Source: Epiperipatus broadwayi (lineage: Eukaryota > Onychophora > Udeonychophora > Euonychophora > Peripatidae). Taken from it: DNA of 64,000 bases. Both the position numbers and the translations under genes were made by a program. The notes below the pieces were generated by a model. The model was not told the origin of the DNA and searched no databases. It worked only from the letters and a program-made list of their open reading frames with translations. The stretch lies in the NCBI GenBank assembly GCA_028023455.1, contig JAQFVV010000072.1, positions 4,296,501-4,360,500 of the forward strand, given 5' to 3'. Positions 22,346 to 34,699 of the stretch are shown here, piece after piece; position 1 is the stretch's first letter; each line of letters begins with the position of its first letter.

Positions 22346-22880
22346 TGTATCCAAAAAAACTATGTGTTAGGTAGATAAAATAAGAAAGTTTGCTGTAATT
22401 GTGTGAAAAAAACTATGGAATGAAGAAACTGGACCCATCATCCCACAGTGCATCAATATTGAGTAAAAACTATTATAATAAAGACTTCTCATACAAGCAT
22501 ATTTTCGACATATATGTAAATAAATAGCTTTAATTTTTGGGTATGTTGTGTTAAAAAGTTGAAGATCAGAATATCTCTGATGATTATCAAGCATTATCAA
22601 TCACTTAAAGCTCTATTACTTAATTTTTAATTCCTTTGATTAAAAAAACAAGCAAACTTATATTTGTAGATAATATGAACTGCTCTTATTCCATATATAT
22701 ATATACTCTCTGTATATGCAAGTTAGTGGTTATTTTATCACTTTGATTATCTAAAGAGCATAATTACAAAGCTAATGGTTTCTTGACCTATATCTGGATG
22801 AAATAAATGTTGGTAAAAACAATAAAATTTTAAATCTGGATACTGAATTAATAAGACCATCGTGCTCTGTCTAATAGAGG
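22346..22880. other. AT-rich sequence, nothing recognised
   Basis: A 77-codon minus-strand frame at 22367-22600 has no recognisable domain. Confidence 0.4.
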
Positions 22881-22889
22881 TATGTGGGT

Positions 22890-23275
22890 TAATAGTAGAT
22901 AGGTAAATAGATAATAAGATAAATATATATGGAAATAACTACCTATCCGTCATCTATCTATATATATTTATCTAACTATCTATCTATTTATTTATCTAGA
23001 TAAATAGATAGGCTAGGCAGGTAGACAGGTAAGTATAGATAGATAGGTAAATTAGTACGTAGGTGGATAGCTTGATAGACAAGTAGATAGATTGGTATGT
23101 AAGTAAGTAGATAGGCAGATAGATAAATTGATCAATAGATAGAGAGGAAAATAAATTGATAGGAAGATAGCTGAATAGGCAGAATATAAATAGATAGGTA
23201 GATAGATATGATAGATATAAAGATTGATAAGTAGGTAAGTGAGTAGATAGATAAGTATGTAATAATAATTAGATA
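22890..23275. repeat. Degenerate GATA/TAGA microsatellite
   Basis: Nearly 400 bp of imperfect GATA, GGTA and ATCT units, including an inversion near 22940-22985 where CTAT units switch strand. The centre can fold back. Confidence 0.85.
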
Positions 23276-23279
23276 GATC

Positions 23280-24235
23280 ATTTTATTTTTTTAACAATTC
23301 ATCTGTGTGATGAAAAATGTGACAGTTTGTTTTTCTACATCAAGTAAAATGTTTATTTGATGCACTTTCTTATGTGCTCATTTCTTTTTATTTTTATAAA
23401 ATCCACTTCTAAAGTTTTTTTTTTAAATCTAAATTAGTTAAAATTGCTCGTGTGACTGCTCATCTTAGAATACTTTACTAGTGATGCCGTTATTGCTAAC
23501 AGAATTCGTTGGTCAGTGGAGCATTTCCATTTTTAACCCCTATACTGAAGATCTTTCCAACTCGAAATTAAATCGTTTATCTTCTGCTAATTAGCAAACC
23601 ATTCGCCTACATTTAATTTAGCTTATAAAAATATAGCACTTAAACTTTATACAATTTCCTTTAAATTTTCGAATTTATTTCTGAATTTGCAAATAACCCA
23701 ATATCTCATTTACATAAATAGTCTTTCTCAAATTCATATATATTTTAAGTTGATTCAGAAATACTTTCAAGATTTTATAAGAAGTTGAAGAGGTTTGTAT
23801 ATTATGTTTATTTAAATATACTGAATCTGATTAATACGCTTCTGAAGAAGATATTCGTATTACATATTTGTTTATATTATTATTTTATTATAAAAAATAG
23901 GTGTAAATGATTAATATTTAAGAACCATAATATTGTGTATTATTTAAAAACAAACATATAAAACGCATCTTAATCCATAACATGCATTTTATTCCTAATA
24001 ACTAATTGAACCATCAATAATCAAACTAGATCACTTTCCTTGCACGGTTTAATGAATAGGTTGATTGATGAATTCCAAAGCTCAAATTTTTTTAGATCAT
24101 AGCTTAACTCTGCTGGAACCATATTTAACTTCATTTCTCCTTTACTGTGTGTAATATCTTTTATAGATATACTTAATAACCTTTACTCCACCTCTTATTT
24201 TTGAAACATATAAATAAAGACACTATGAATGAGAA
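23280..24235. other. AT-rich sequence, nothing recognised
   Basis: A CTTCTGAAGAAGATATTCG motif near 23840 weakly recalls family D. Otherwise unassigned. Confidence 0.4.
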
Positions 24236-24303
24236 ATCATCTTCATGATGCATTTCATGCTAAACCAGCACTCATCATTTGGCCCAGATTATAATCTCAT
24301 ATA
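24236..24303 (-). repeat. Family B ribozyme relic
   Basis: Minus strand: AATCTGGGCCAA, ATGATGA (C3 changed to A), stem II GTGCT-GGTTT-AGCAT with five pairs, GAAA. The essential C3 is lost, so self-cleavage is unlikely. It directly precedes a 5'-truncated RTE piece. Confidence 0.55.
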
Positions 24304-25312
24304 TATATATATTACATAATGATACTAGGAAAGTCAACATTGAGAAGGCTGTAAGACAGGGTGACTCTATATCTCCAAAACTTTTTACAGCAGTGCTACA
24401 AAAAGTATTTTGTGGATTAAAATGGGAAGCTAAACATGTGAAAGTAAATGGAAATTATTTAAGTCATTTAGATTATGCAGATGATGTAGTTGTTTTTGTA
24501 AATAATGCTTTAGAGCTGCAGGAAATATTGCAGGAGTTATCAGATGAAATTAGGAAAGTAGGACTAATGATAAATGTTAACAAGACTAAAGTAATGTTTA
24601 ATGTAATTTCTCAAAATATGAAAATAAAGATTAATTATGATGTGTTAGAAGGATTTAACAGTTAAAATAACTTGGTCAGATTATTAATACAGATGGAAAT
24701 ATAATGGATGAAATTGATAAGTTTTAAAAAAAAAAAGGAGAAATGTTGATTTTATATATTTATTATCATGGAGCTATAATTTAAAAAGAAAAAGAAGAAG
24801 TGAAAAGTTGTGTATATAATTATACTAAAAGGAAATATGTCTATGTGTTTGAAAAGGAAGGTTTTTAATAAACACGTTTTAATAGTTCTTACTTATGGAT
24901 CTGAGACTTGAGCCCTTAATAGAAGAGCAATACAGAGACTTCAGATCACTCAAAAAAGTATGGAGAGATGCATATTGGGAGTAACAAGAAGCCATCAAAA
25001 ATGCAATATATGGTTAAGAGAACAAGCAGGTGTTACTGACCTCATTGAAAAAATTAAAAGACTGAAGTGGAATTGGGCTGGACATATTGCTAGAAGAGAT
25101 GATAATAGATGGACAATTGAAATCTTAAACTGGATTCCAAGAGATTGTAAAAGACCCAGAAGAGACCACGTGTGAGATGGATGGATGAAATAAGAAAGGG
25201 TGCAGAGGTGATGTGGAAAAGAGAAGCTAAAGATCGGAAAAGATGGATTGAACTTAAAAAGACCATCCTGCAGTGGATTGATAATGGTTGATGATGATGA
25301 TGATGATACCCA
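24304..25312 (+). pseudogene. RTE-like reverse transcriptase and C-terminus, 5'-truncated
   Basis: The best-preserved RTE piece here. Starting about 24318, the frame to 24662 shows AVRQGDSISPKLFTAVLQ (substrate-binding block) and HLDYADDVVVF with the catalytic YADD, then the thumb region NVNKTKVMF. After a frameshifted stretch, 24960-25175 reads SMERCILGVTRS-type sequence (MERCILGVTRSHQKC), REQAGVTDLIEKIKRLKW, WAGHIARRDDNRWTIE and LNWIPRDCKRPRR, the family's C-terminal signature. It ends CCTGCAGTGGATTGATAA, then GTTGATGATGATGATGATGA at about 25287-25306, the characteristic tail. The endonuclease and 5' RT are missing, typical of incomplete reverse transcription. Confidence 0.82.
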
Positions 25313-25489
25313 TATCTATCCCTAGTAAATTATTTCATCCTGAGGTCATTTATCTATTATGGTATCTAATTATATGTAATAAGAATGTGTGATGGAGTGA
25401 AGTGTATTAAGTACACCTATAAAGACATACATGATAAAAGAGAAATGAAGTTGAATTATTCCATGAGTGAATGTTTGATTAAAAACATA

Positions 25490-25650
25490 TATTAATATTC
25501 AACTGAAATTTAAAGTTTATATCTGAGTTAGAGATAATCTGTAACTTAATAAATGATTAGTGATAATTATTAATGTATTTATCTAGAGTGGATTATTTCA
25601 AAGTTGTAAGAGGAATAAGCTTGACCCTTGTAAATCAAAATGTAACTTTT
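25490..25650 (+). repeat. Family C partial copy
   Basis: AGAGATAATCTGTAACTTAA, GATAATTATTAATGTATTTA and CAAAGTTGTAAGAGGAATAA correspond to the left part of family C. No ribozyme core. Confidence 0.45.
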
Positions 25651-27200
25651 TCTATTTTGATTTTTTTTTTCATTCTTAATTTTTCATAAAATTGTTAAAG
25701 TCACTTTTTTTTTTTAAATTATTATCAACTTTTTATATACTTTTTACTTGCCTTTCTTTTATCTTCTATATTCTTAACTGACACATATTTTATCATTTTC
25801 TTGTTTCAAAATATTTGCCAATCTGATTTTCTTTTCAATTGTTTTCAATAGTCTTTTTATTCTTGGGATATCCAATATTTTTAACCCCCCCCCTCCTTGT
25901 GCACTTAAAATGGTGCATCTATATTTTTTAATTTTCTTTATACTTTCAACTGCTCTATTATCTTCATCAGAACAATAAAAATTAATTTATTTGAATTTAA
26001 ATCTTAATTGTTATTTTAAATGTAAGTGGCTTAATTAATACTTTATGAAGATCATTGTTATATAAATTGTCACCCTTTTAGGTATTAATAGTTGATTTAT
26101 TAAGCAAGTATTAATGTTGTGGCTAGATAAAATTGGACCATGTTTTGTCTAACTAAGAGATTAGTATTGAGAGTGTTATTTTCAAGTTTGTTAAAACAAT
26201 TCTTTTAATGTCAGATTTGAGAATTATTATGGTTTACCTTCATAACATGTTTGTAGTTTACAATTTCATTGGTCACTGTCTATATCATCTGACTGTGATT
26301 TTTCTAAAATAAAATATACAATTATTTCCACGTTCTTAAAAACATTTCAACAATAACATGCATTAAAAGTGGGTTCCCTTTTAGATACAAAAAGTGTTTA
26401 CTATTTTCATTGGTCACTATCTATATCATCTAACTGTATTTTTTTCTAATAGAATAGATATTTCTACCTTCCTAAAAATATTTAATATATATATACTATT
26501 TTTAATTAAGTATAGAATGTAACACAACTTGACTTTAACACATATTTGAATACTATTTGAAATATAATCCATTATATCACAAATATTCAATATATTTGGT
26601 TTATAAATAAAATGTATTAAAATAGATAACTAAAACAGTTTTAATATAATAAGCTAATCTGATATTTTTAAACTTACTGTGGGCATTTTCATAAAATCAA
26701 CTTCTCCATAGGGTTCATAGTATGGCCTGTATCAACACTACTTCATAGGACATCAGTCACTTTTTCAAATATCCATTTATTAATGTCAGAAATATATTGA
26801 AAGCACATCAATTTTTTCATTATTGTTTTTCTGTTTCCAGAAATTTGATATGGTATATAGTATTTATTATAACAAAATATCTTACAAGCATAAAGAGGAT
26901 TCATAAAGAATTTTCCTTTGTAACAAAAAAATAAAGAACCCAATATACTTTGGTAGTGCATTAGAAAGCTTGATGTTTGTATGCAGTTAACCTGAGAATG
27001 TGAAATGGGTAATTCTAAATAAGGCAATTGTATAGATTTTTGAAGTCATTATAGATTTAAGATGTTAAAAAATATGGAGAAGTTATCTGTCAAAAACACA
27101 TTGCTATTTCATTTTCAATCATAAAAAAGTTATTGAAGAAAAAAATATATGACCCAAAGCATGTTTAATTATAATGAAACTGATTTCTAATATATCAATG
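25651..27200. other. AT-rich sequence with a direct repeat pair
   Basis: TTTCATTGGTCACTGTCTAT at 26263 recurs at 26404 with about 70 bp of similarity (period 141 bp). A CCCCCCCCTCC tract lies near 25885. The 94-codon frame at 26743-27027 has no recognised domain. Confidence 0.4.
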
Positions 27201-27450
27201 GATATATAAGGTCAAAATCCATTTTATTTGTGTTTCTTCATCTTTTTCTTTTCTTCATTTGTTTCTATTACTTATTCTTCTACTTTTTCTTCTATTTTAT
27301 CTTCTTTTTCATCTTTGTCTTTTTTTTTATTATTATTACTTTGAATAACCGAAACACACAGGCTTATTATATACCTGTGTCTATATATGTAATATATAAG
27401 TTATATGAACACAGACTCATATACCCTATACATTATTACTTTGAGTAAAT
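27201..27450. repeat. TTC-rich tract joined to a family B terminal segment
   Basis: 27230-27340 is a pyrimidine-rich microsatellite. 27345-27385 (GAATAACCGAAACACACAGG) matches the start of the family B copy at 3214. Confidence 0.55.
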
Positions 27451-29005
27451 GTAAATGAGTGAATATACAGATTTAGTAAATAATTATGTAATTGTTTTCT
27501 CATTGATTTATTAATAATAACTACAGTATTATAATTCTCTAATTTTGTTTATAATGTTAATTTATTATATATGCTTACTGTAAATGTAAAGAAGAGATTT
27601 GTGTTATATACATCTAAGTATTTCTTCAATAACTTTTTTCGATGAAAATAAAATAGCAATTAGTTTTTTGATAGATATGGTATCTCCAATTGTTATGATA
27701 TTTTAAATTTGTAAAGACTTCAAAATTTATACCACTCCTGATTTCAATTGTCCCTTTTACATCACAGGTAAAATTCATACAAATTTTAAGTTTTCTAATA
27801 CAATACAATAATATTTTACTGAGTTTTTTTTGCTACTAAGGAAAATACTTTATAAATTCTCTTTACAACCATATCAAACTTTTGGAAGAAAAACCACAAG
27901 GAAAAAAATGGATGTACTTTCAATATATCTCAAACATTAATAAAAGACATTGTCTATATCTAAATTGTTATATCTAAAAATTTATATTTAATATGAGAGT
28001 TCCAAGATAAAACACTGACTGCTAACATATCTTAAAATTTATTTTTATTTATTTACAATTTCTGGAAAGCATATAATTAAAGTAGTATTGATGCAGAGCA
28101 TATTGTGGCTTCACTGCATGGACAAGTTGGTTTCATGAAAATATCAATAAAATTTTAAACAGTCCAAATTTTTTACTGTATTAATTTGTAAACCCTCAAC
28201 TTCATTAAAAAATTTTGAAAGTTGCCTCAGAAAAAGCTCTGTTGTCCTTTATAATATTATGGTTATGATAAGTGGTAATGATAATTATATATATATATAA
28301 TGGATTTTAACACAATGCTTTTAATCATGTAAAGTTGGAAAAAAAAGTCTGAAGAGGCCAGCATTTTATGGACTTTGGCTAACATCAGAAAAATATGTTT
28401 TTTTAACAGAAGAAAATGCCCAGAGAATGTCTATATTCTTCTGATCTAGTTTTTCATGCATAGGTTTTGAAGTATAATTTAAAATCATTGTTTATGAAGT
28501 TTTTTATTATTATTTTTACACACTAATTGGTTCATTATTATAAAGAAAAAGACAAGCAAACTTTTAATTGTTTTATTTATATTTATTTTTAAAAATAAAA
28601 ATTAATACACTTACTGTAATATAAAAAATGGTAGTGTCTAATACATTATTATTTGTCAAAATTGACTTGGTGTTAAAATCTTCTAAAATATTGTAATTTT
28701 TGTAAGAAAATATCAAAATTTAAAGCAGAATTTGATAGAGTTATTATAAATCTATCTTCATTCATTCATTAAAAAAAATTCATTTTTTGTTTAATGTTCA
28801 TGTAAATATTGGTGATGAAGTTTATAGAACATTGTTATATTTACAGGTCAATTTTTAAATATTTAAAATGGCTAAATGTGATTTTGTAGAAAAATATTCA
28901 CTGACAAAATTAAATTAAAAGAAAATTCAAGTCCAATTTATTGAGTTTTAATATAAAATAAAGATTTTATAAAACAGAAAGATTGAGCACTTCCAAAAAC
29001 TCTCA
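27451..29005. other. AT-rich sequence, nothing recognised
   Basis: No gene or assigned repeat. Only short AT runs and TTCATTCATT. Confidence 0.4.
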
Positions 29006-29009
29006 CCAG

Positions 29010-29710
29010 ATAGAGCAATAGAATGCAAGAGGGTTAAGTGTAGGTAGACCAGAGAGAAAGTCAGAGGAGAGGGAGAAAAATGTAGTTAAGGAAGATAGGA
29101 CAGAGTATGGTTTTAGTGGAGTGTCAGGAAATATGGGTGGAGAAAGTAGTAATGCAATGGAGATGGTTAGCCAGAGAATAAGTAAGATAGAGGAAGAAGT
29201 GAAGGATGTAGAAGTAAAATTAAAATTGTTAGAGATGAAGTGTGAGGAGATAAAGGAATTATTGAGTAGAAATGATAAGGAAGAAATGGATAAGGAGGTC
29301 CAGAAGATGGTAGAAAATATTACAAATGGAGTAGACTATGAGACAGTATTGATAGGAGATTCACTAATAAGATAATGTGGGGATATAATTGCAAGGGAAA
29401 ATAGAAGCAGGTATGTTAAAGTATGTTTGCCTGGAGCTAAAATTAGGGTGTGACAGATAAAGTAAGAAAGCAAGGTAGTAGAGATGTATATGTTATAGTA
29501 GGGACTAATAATTTGTTAGGGCATGTTCTATAAATGAGAGATTGAAAAAATTATGTGAGAGAAATAATGTTGTGTTTGTGGATGTATGGGATTGGTTTAT
29601 TGGATAGAGGGAGCTATATAGTAAAGATGGATTGCACTTAGGAAAACAAGGAAGTAAAGTTTTAGAGAGTCTGATATTTAAAGAATATAATTTGGGAAGC
29701 TTTTAAAGGG
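29010..29710 (+). pseudogene. LINE ORF1 with coiled coil and SGNH-esterase signature
   Basis: The frame at about 29040-29375 has a charged heptad-rich stretch (QRISKIEEEVKDVEVKLKLL, predicted coiled coil), then TVLIGDSLIR, the GDS block with the nucleophile Ser of SGNH hydrolases. After a stop the other blocks continue in order: CLPGAKIRV near 29430, VIVGTNNLLG near 29490 (block III) and KDGLHLGKQGSKVLE near 29625 (block V with Asp and His). An esterase-bearing ORF1 is known from the CR1 group of non-LTR elements; its exact role is unsettled. Stops make this copy inactive. The G-rich, T-poor sense strand stands out from its surroundings. Confidence 0.72.
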
Positions 29711-29799
29711 GGTGGGCTTTTAAATTGTAATATTATCAAAAAGAAGAAGAATGGATGGGATGTAAGAAATAAGCCAAAGATGGTTGATTTAGATATAAG

Positions 29800-32700
29800 T
29801 GTAGATGTGGAGAGGGAATGGTTCTGTAAGATTAATGGTAAGAAAGTTTGTTATAAATGTAATGGAGAAGAAAGAATCAAAAGAAATTTATAAAAGAGTA
29901 GTTAGGAAAGAAGAAATTGTTAAAATTGGGTTTTTGAATATGCAAGGTGGTAGGAGACCAGAAAAGTGGCTGGAATTAAATAAAGCAATTGAAAATTAAG
30001 AGCTTGAGGTATTAGCAGTAGTGAAAACATCTAAGAGAAGAAGAACCTATTTTGGAAGAGGTGGTATGGCAGGGTATAAATAAAAAAGAAAAAGAAAAAA
30101 GGGGTGGTGGTATAGGTGTTATATCCAAAAAATATTTAAATATTGTTAAATGTCAAGAGCATTTGTGGTTTGAAATAAGGTTGGGTAGACAAAAATGGAT
30201 AGTGGCTGTAGGGTATATAGCCACTGGAGATAGTCAAACTGTAATGAAGTGGAACAGTAGTATATATGAATGCCTAGTTAAGAATATACAGAGTTTTAAA
30301 GAAAAGGGGAAGACAATAATGGTTATAGGAGATATGAATGGACATATTGAAGAAATTGATGATGTAGATAATAAGAATGGTCAGTTTTTGAAGAAATTTT
30401 GTCAAAGAGTAAATTTGAGCATTGGGAATTTATAAAATATGTATAAGGGACAATACACACGGTCTAGGAATAATGTATTTCACACAATAGATTATGTATT
30501 GGTAGAGAAAGAGGGAATGAATAAAATATGGAAAATAAAGGTATTTGATAATGAAGAGAGAGTATGTAATAGTAATCATAACTTTTTGGAATAGAAATGG
30601 TTAGTAATGTTATGGAGGATAGAAATAAAGCTAAAAACAATAGTGAAAGATGTGGATGGAGAGTGAATGATAAGAATAAGTTGGAAGAGTATAAAATAAA
30701 AGTTGAAGAAAGCATGGAGCAGTTGGCTGGGGATGAGAATAAGAACTGGTGTTGTGAAATAGAAAAAGTGGCAAATAGGGTTTTAGTTGAGAATATGCAG
30801 AAGAATAAAAGTAAAAAAAAAGAGAGTTAGTAAAAGTGTAAAAGAGAGGAAAGAAGCATGCAGAGAATATAAGTGTGCTATTAAAAACAAAGAAAGTGAA
30901 AACGATATTAATGCTAAATGGGGAAAGTACTTAGAAAAGAAGAAGTTGGCTGAAATGGATAATTATAGAGAGAGGATGAAGTTCAATAGTAAATTGAATT
31001 TACTGGAGGACATTAATAAAAGTGGAAGAGATGGGAGTAAAAAATTTTGGAATTACATTAAAAGAAGAAGTGTAGCTCTAGAAAAGAGGTATAGAGAATC
31101 TTAAATAGATATGATATGTAATGGATATAGAAAAGATGTTAGATGTGAAAGACTTAGTGATAGAAAACATGAAAGCAGTTAGTAATGGGAATATTAGGTT
31201 CACAAAAAATGAACTGAATGAAGCAGGGAAGAGATTGAAAAGTGGAAGGGTGAGAGGTTTAGATGGATGGGCAGCAGAGATGGTAATGAATTTAGGGCAT
31301 AGAGCAAAAAGCAAAGTTATTATCATGTTTTAATAAGATGGCACAGAAGAGAGTTTTTCCAGTTAGTTGGAGTAATACAAGAATAAGATTATTATTTAAA
31401 GGAAAGGGTAAGGATCATAGAAAGTTAAATAATTATAGACCTATAGCAGTAACATCAGTTTTATATAAAGTTTTTTATATATGGTAGCTGGAAGAGTTGT
31501 AAAATGGATGGAAGAGAATAATGTAGTGGGGGAAATGCAAGGATGTTTTAGGTCAGATAGGCATAAAAGAGATAGTTTGTTTGTAGTTACACAACTTATC
31601 GAGATGAGTAGGAATTCAGGTAGATCATTATATAAGAGTTTTATAGATATAGAGAAAGCATATGATAGAGTAAATAGAAATAGATTATGGGTAAGGTTAG
31701 AAATTTGAAAATGGATGAAGCTTTAGTAAATATTATTAAGAAATTATATGAAAATAATTATTATACTTACCAATTAGGGGATATAGAATCAGTTAAAGTT
31801 AAAAACAGGGTGGGATTAAGGCAAGAATGCCCTATGTCACCTATTTTGTTTTTGTTGTTTTTGAGTGAAATGGAGATAGCAATAGAAAGACTAGGAAGAG
31901 GGGTACAGATGCCGTTAATAGGTGGCAAGGGAGTATATACTTTGTCGGGTCTTTTTTTGGCGGATGATATCTTTTTGTGTGCAGAAAGAAGAGAAGATAT
32001 GGAAATTATGTTGAGGACATGTGCAAGGGTGGTTAAAGAGATAGGGATTAAATTTAGTGAAGAAAAATCAAATATAATGATGGTAAATACTGGGAAAAGA
32101 GAAGATGTATACTTTTTATTGGGGGATATAAAGTCAAGTGTGGTGGATAGATATAGGTATTTGGGAATCATCTTATGTAATCAGGAAAATTGCTTGGATG
32201 AATGGGAGAAAAAATTGGTAAATGAAGCAAAGAAAAGAAAGGCTTTGGTAAAGAAACTAACAGTATTTTCATATAATAAATATGATGTAGCTAGAATTGT
32301 ATGGAAAGGGAGTTGCAGTAGCAGGGTTAACATATGGTAATGATGCATTGTGTGTTAGTAAAAGAGTTTTAGATTATTTAGAGAAAGTGCAAAGGGAAGT
32401 AGGAAGACATGTATTAGATGCAGTGATGTGGACAGCAAAGGAGGCAATTCAAGGAGAAATGGGATGGTCAAGTTTTTATATGAGAGATGCAAAAAGTAAA
32501 GTGAAAAATTTTGGTAGGTTGCAGTTTATGGATAGTAAAATATTAAACAAATAGTGTTTAATTGGGTTATGAGTAAAGGGCAGGTAACAAGATGGGTGAG
32601 AAAGGTAATGTGGTATGCAAAAGATTTGGATAAAGAATTTATATCAATATACTTGTATAAAAGGTGGGATGATTGTGTTAAGAGGATTGTTGAGTGTTAT

Positions 32701-33299
32701 AGTGGTAAGGAATGGGATAAAAGGATAGAAGCATTAATAAAAAAATAGAAAGTTGGAGAAATGGAGAACTGTTATTTAGGTAAGAAGAGTTTAAATATAT
32801 ATATAGAAGGAAACAGAATATTGGATGCAAGTTAATTTATGATAATAGTAAGGAAAGTAGTTTATTGTTTAAGGCTCGAACGGGATCTTTAGCAACAAGA
32901 GAATATACATGTAAATGGAAAACTATGGGTGATTTAGTGTGAAAATTGTGTAAGGAAGGTATAGAAAATATTAGGCATCTGTTGATTGAATGTAAATGCT
33001 TGAAAGCAGAAAGGGTACAGATAATGAAGTTATGGGAGAATAGGTATGAACAAAGTGGCTATACAGAAAGTGAGTTATTGGTTTTTATTCTGGGTTTGTG
33101 AAAAGATAAGGGGGATTTAGATATAAAGGCCATAGAGTTGACAAAGATTATGTTGTGGAAATGGGGTGGGGTAGAATATGGAAAGACTTAGAGTGGGAAA
33201 TGGAAAATAAAGTCGCTAACAGGGTTATCTGGGCATAATTGCAGAGATATTCTTGACTTCACTTAAGGAGAAGCCAAAATACATCACATCACATCACAT
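29800..33299 (+). pseudogene. LINE ORF2: endonuclease, reverse transcriptase, zinc knuckle
   Basis: Same element as the ORF1 upstream. Endonuclease: IVKIGFLNMQGGR (about 29920), RGGGIGVISKK (30100), MVIGDMNGHIEE (30318), HTIDYVLVE (30484). Reverse transcriptase: GLDGWAAEMV (31260), NNYRPIAVTSVLYKVF (31428), FIDIEKAYDRVNRNRLW (31640), LRQECPMSPILF (31816), GLFLADDIFLCAE (31950, catalytic LADD in place of the usual FADD), YRYLGI (32151). The C-terminal knuckle fits C-x2-C-x8-H-x4-C around 32945-32995, with a stop in it. Frames switch at least five times. The tail is CATCACATCACATCACAT (33283-33299). The clade is unresolved: ORF1 suggests the CR1 group while the LRQECPMSP block is not typical CR1. 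Confidence 0.78.
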
Positions 33300-33799
33300 T
33301 AGAAGAACTAAACAGAATATTGGGTGTGAGTTAATTTACGATAATAGCAAGAAAAGTAGTTTACTGTTTAAGGCTCAAACAAAATCTTTAGCAACAAGGG
33401 AATATACACATAAATGGAAAAATATGGGCGATTTAGTCTGCAAGTTGCGTAAGGAAGACAGAAAATATTAGGCATCTGTTAATTGATGTAAATGTCTGAA
33501 AGCAGAAAGAGTACAAATAATGAAGTTGTCGAAGAATAAATATGAACAAAATGACTATACAGAAAGTGGCTTATTGGTTTTTATACTGGGTTTGGGAAAA
33601 GATAAGGGGGTTTTAGATATAAAGGCCATGGAATTGACAAAGATTATGTTGTGGAAATGGGATGGAGCAGATTATGGGAAAACTTAGGGTGGGGAATGGA
33701 AAGGGAAAGTAAAGTGGCTAACAAATTTCTCTGGGTATAGTTGCTGAGAGATTCCTGACTCCATATAAGGAGAAGTCACAGTGCATCACATCACATAAC
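33300..33799 (+). mobile_element. Truncated second copy joined to the LINE tail
   Basis: 33305-33780 repeats 32810-33275 at clearly high but imperfect identity and ends in its own CATCACATCACAT tail. It starts directly after the first copy's pentanucleotide tail. It keeps the frame 33253-33471 (LATREYTHKWKNMGDLVCKL). The arrangement fits a 5'-truncated insertion primed at the existing repeat tail, or a slipped reverse transcription. Confidence 0.75.
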
Positions 33800-33849
33800 A
33801 CATGGGAAAAACTGTCTAATATTAAATTAGACATAGTTGAATATTTTTA

Positions 33850-34690
33850 AATAATAAAGTGAAAAGATGGTTAACATTAAAAATGAACATTGTACAATAT
33901 TAGACACAAACAAATATGGAAGTACAATTGGAGTGGAATGGATTATAAATAAATATTTAAAAAACAACATAGGGAGATTGATGATATACCAGACTATTGA
34001 CAAGATTAGTTACTGTAAGTGATAGAGGATACCAAATGCAATTAATATTGGTTTATGACAAATTCTCATGTAAAAGTAAAAGATTTTCCTAAGAACATAC
34101 AAAGATCAACAACATTTCAAAATTGTCATAGGAGATATTAATGCTAGAATTGGTAAATGATTGGAAGATAAAAGTGCTTTAAGTAAATTTGATTTAGATG
34201 AAAGAAATGATAGAGAACACAGATTTGTTGATTTAATAGAAAAAACTATATTATTAATGCTTCCTTTGAGAAAAATGCTAGACCAAAATGGACATGTGAG
34301 CATCCAAATGAAGATACAATGAATTAGATTATATTTTGATAAATAGAAAAAGTATATTTCAAGATTGTAATGTTCTTAAGAGATTTATCATGGGAAATAA
34401 TTATTGATTAGTGAGATGTGAAATGCATGTTAATGCATAAGAAAAGAGATGAAAACTATTAAGAAAGAAACATTAACAGTTAATATGTCTACTCCAATGA
34501 ATTTAAATTAGAATTTGAAAATCATTTAAAAGTATTAACAGACCTTGAAGATGTTTCAGATTTAACTGAAATTAATAAAGTGATAAGTGATTTTCTATTA
34601 AGAACAGCTAGAAAGATAGCTGGTACAAAAAAAGCAACAAATTATCAATAAATATTCTATGAAAACAAGATGATGTATGATGAGGAGAAG
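33850..34690 (+). pseudogene. RTE-like endonuclease domain, sense
   Basis: 34118-34300 reads FKIVIGDINARIGK, then SKFDLDERNDREHRFVDLIE and a NGHVSIQMKIQ stretch. These are the DFNAKVG, GER/NDRGE and W-SPN blocks of RTE-type apurinic endonucleases (catalytic Asp and Asn visible in GDINAR). Downstream 34530-34630 gives DLTEINKVISDF-type connector sequence. Several stops. It ends where the antisense Gypsy remnant begins. Confidence 0.65.
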
Positions 34691-34699
34691 GAAATATTA

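Noticed and set aside
22890-23275. Centromeric or regulatory satellite
   Set aside because: Short imperfect GATA-type microsatellite with no higher-order unit.
27230-27448. Phenylalanine-rich membrane protein frame
   Set aside because: Translation of a TTC/TTT-rich tract joined to a known repeat.
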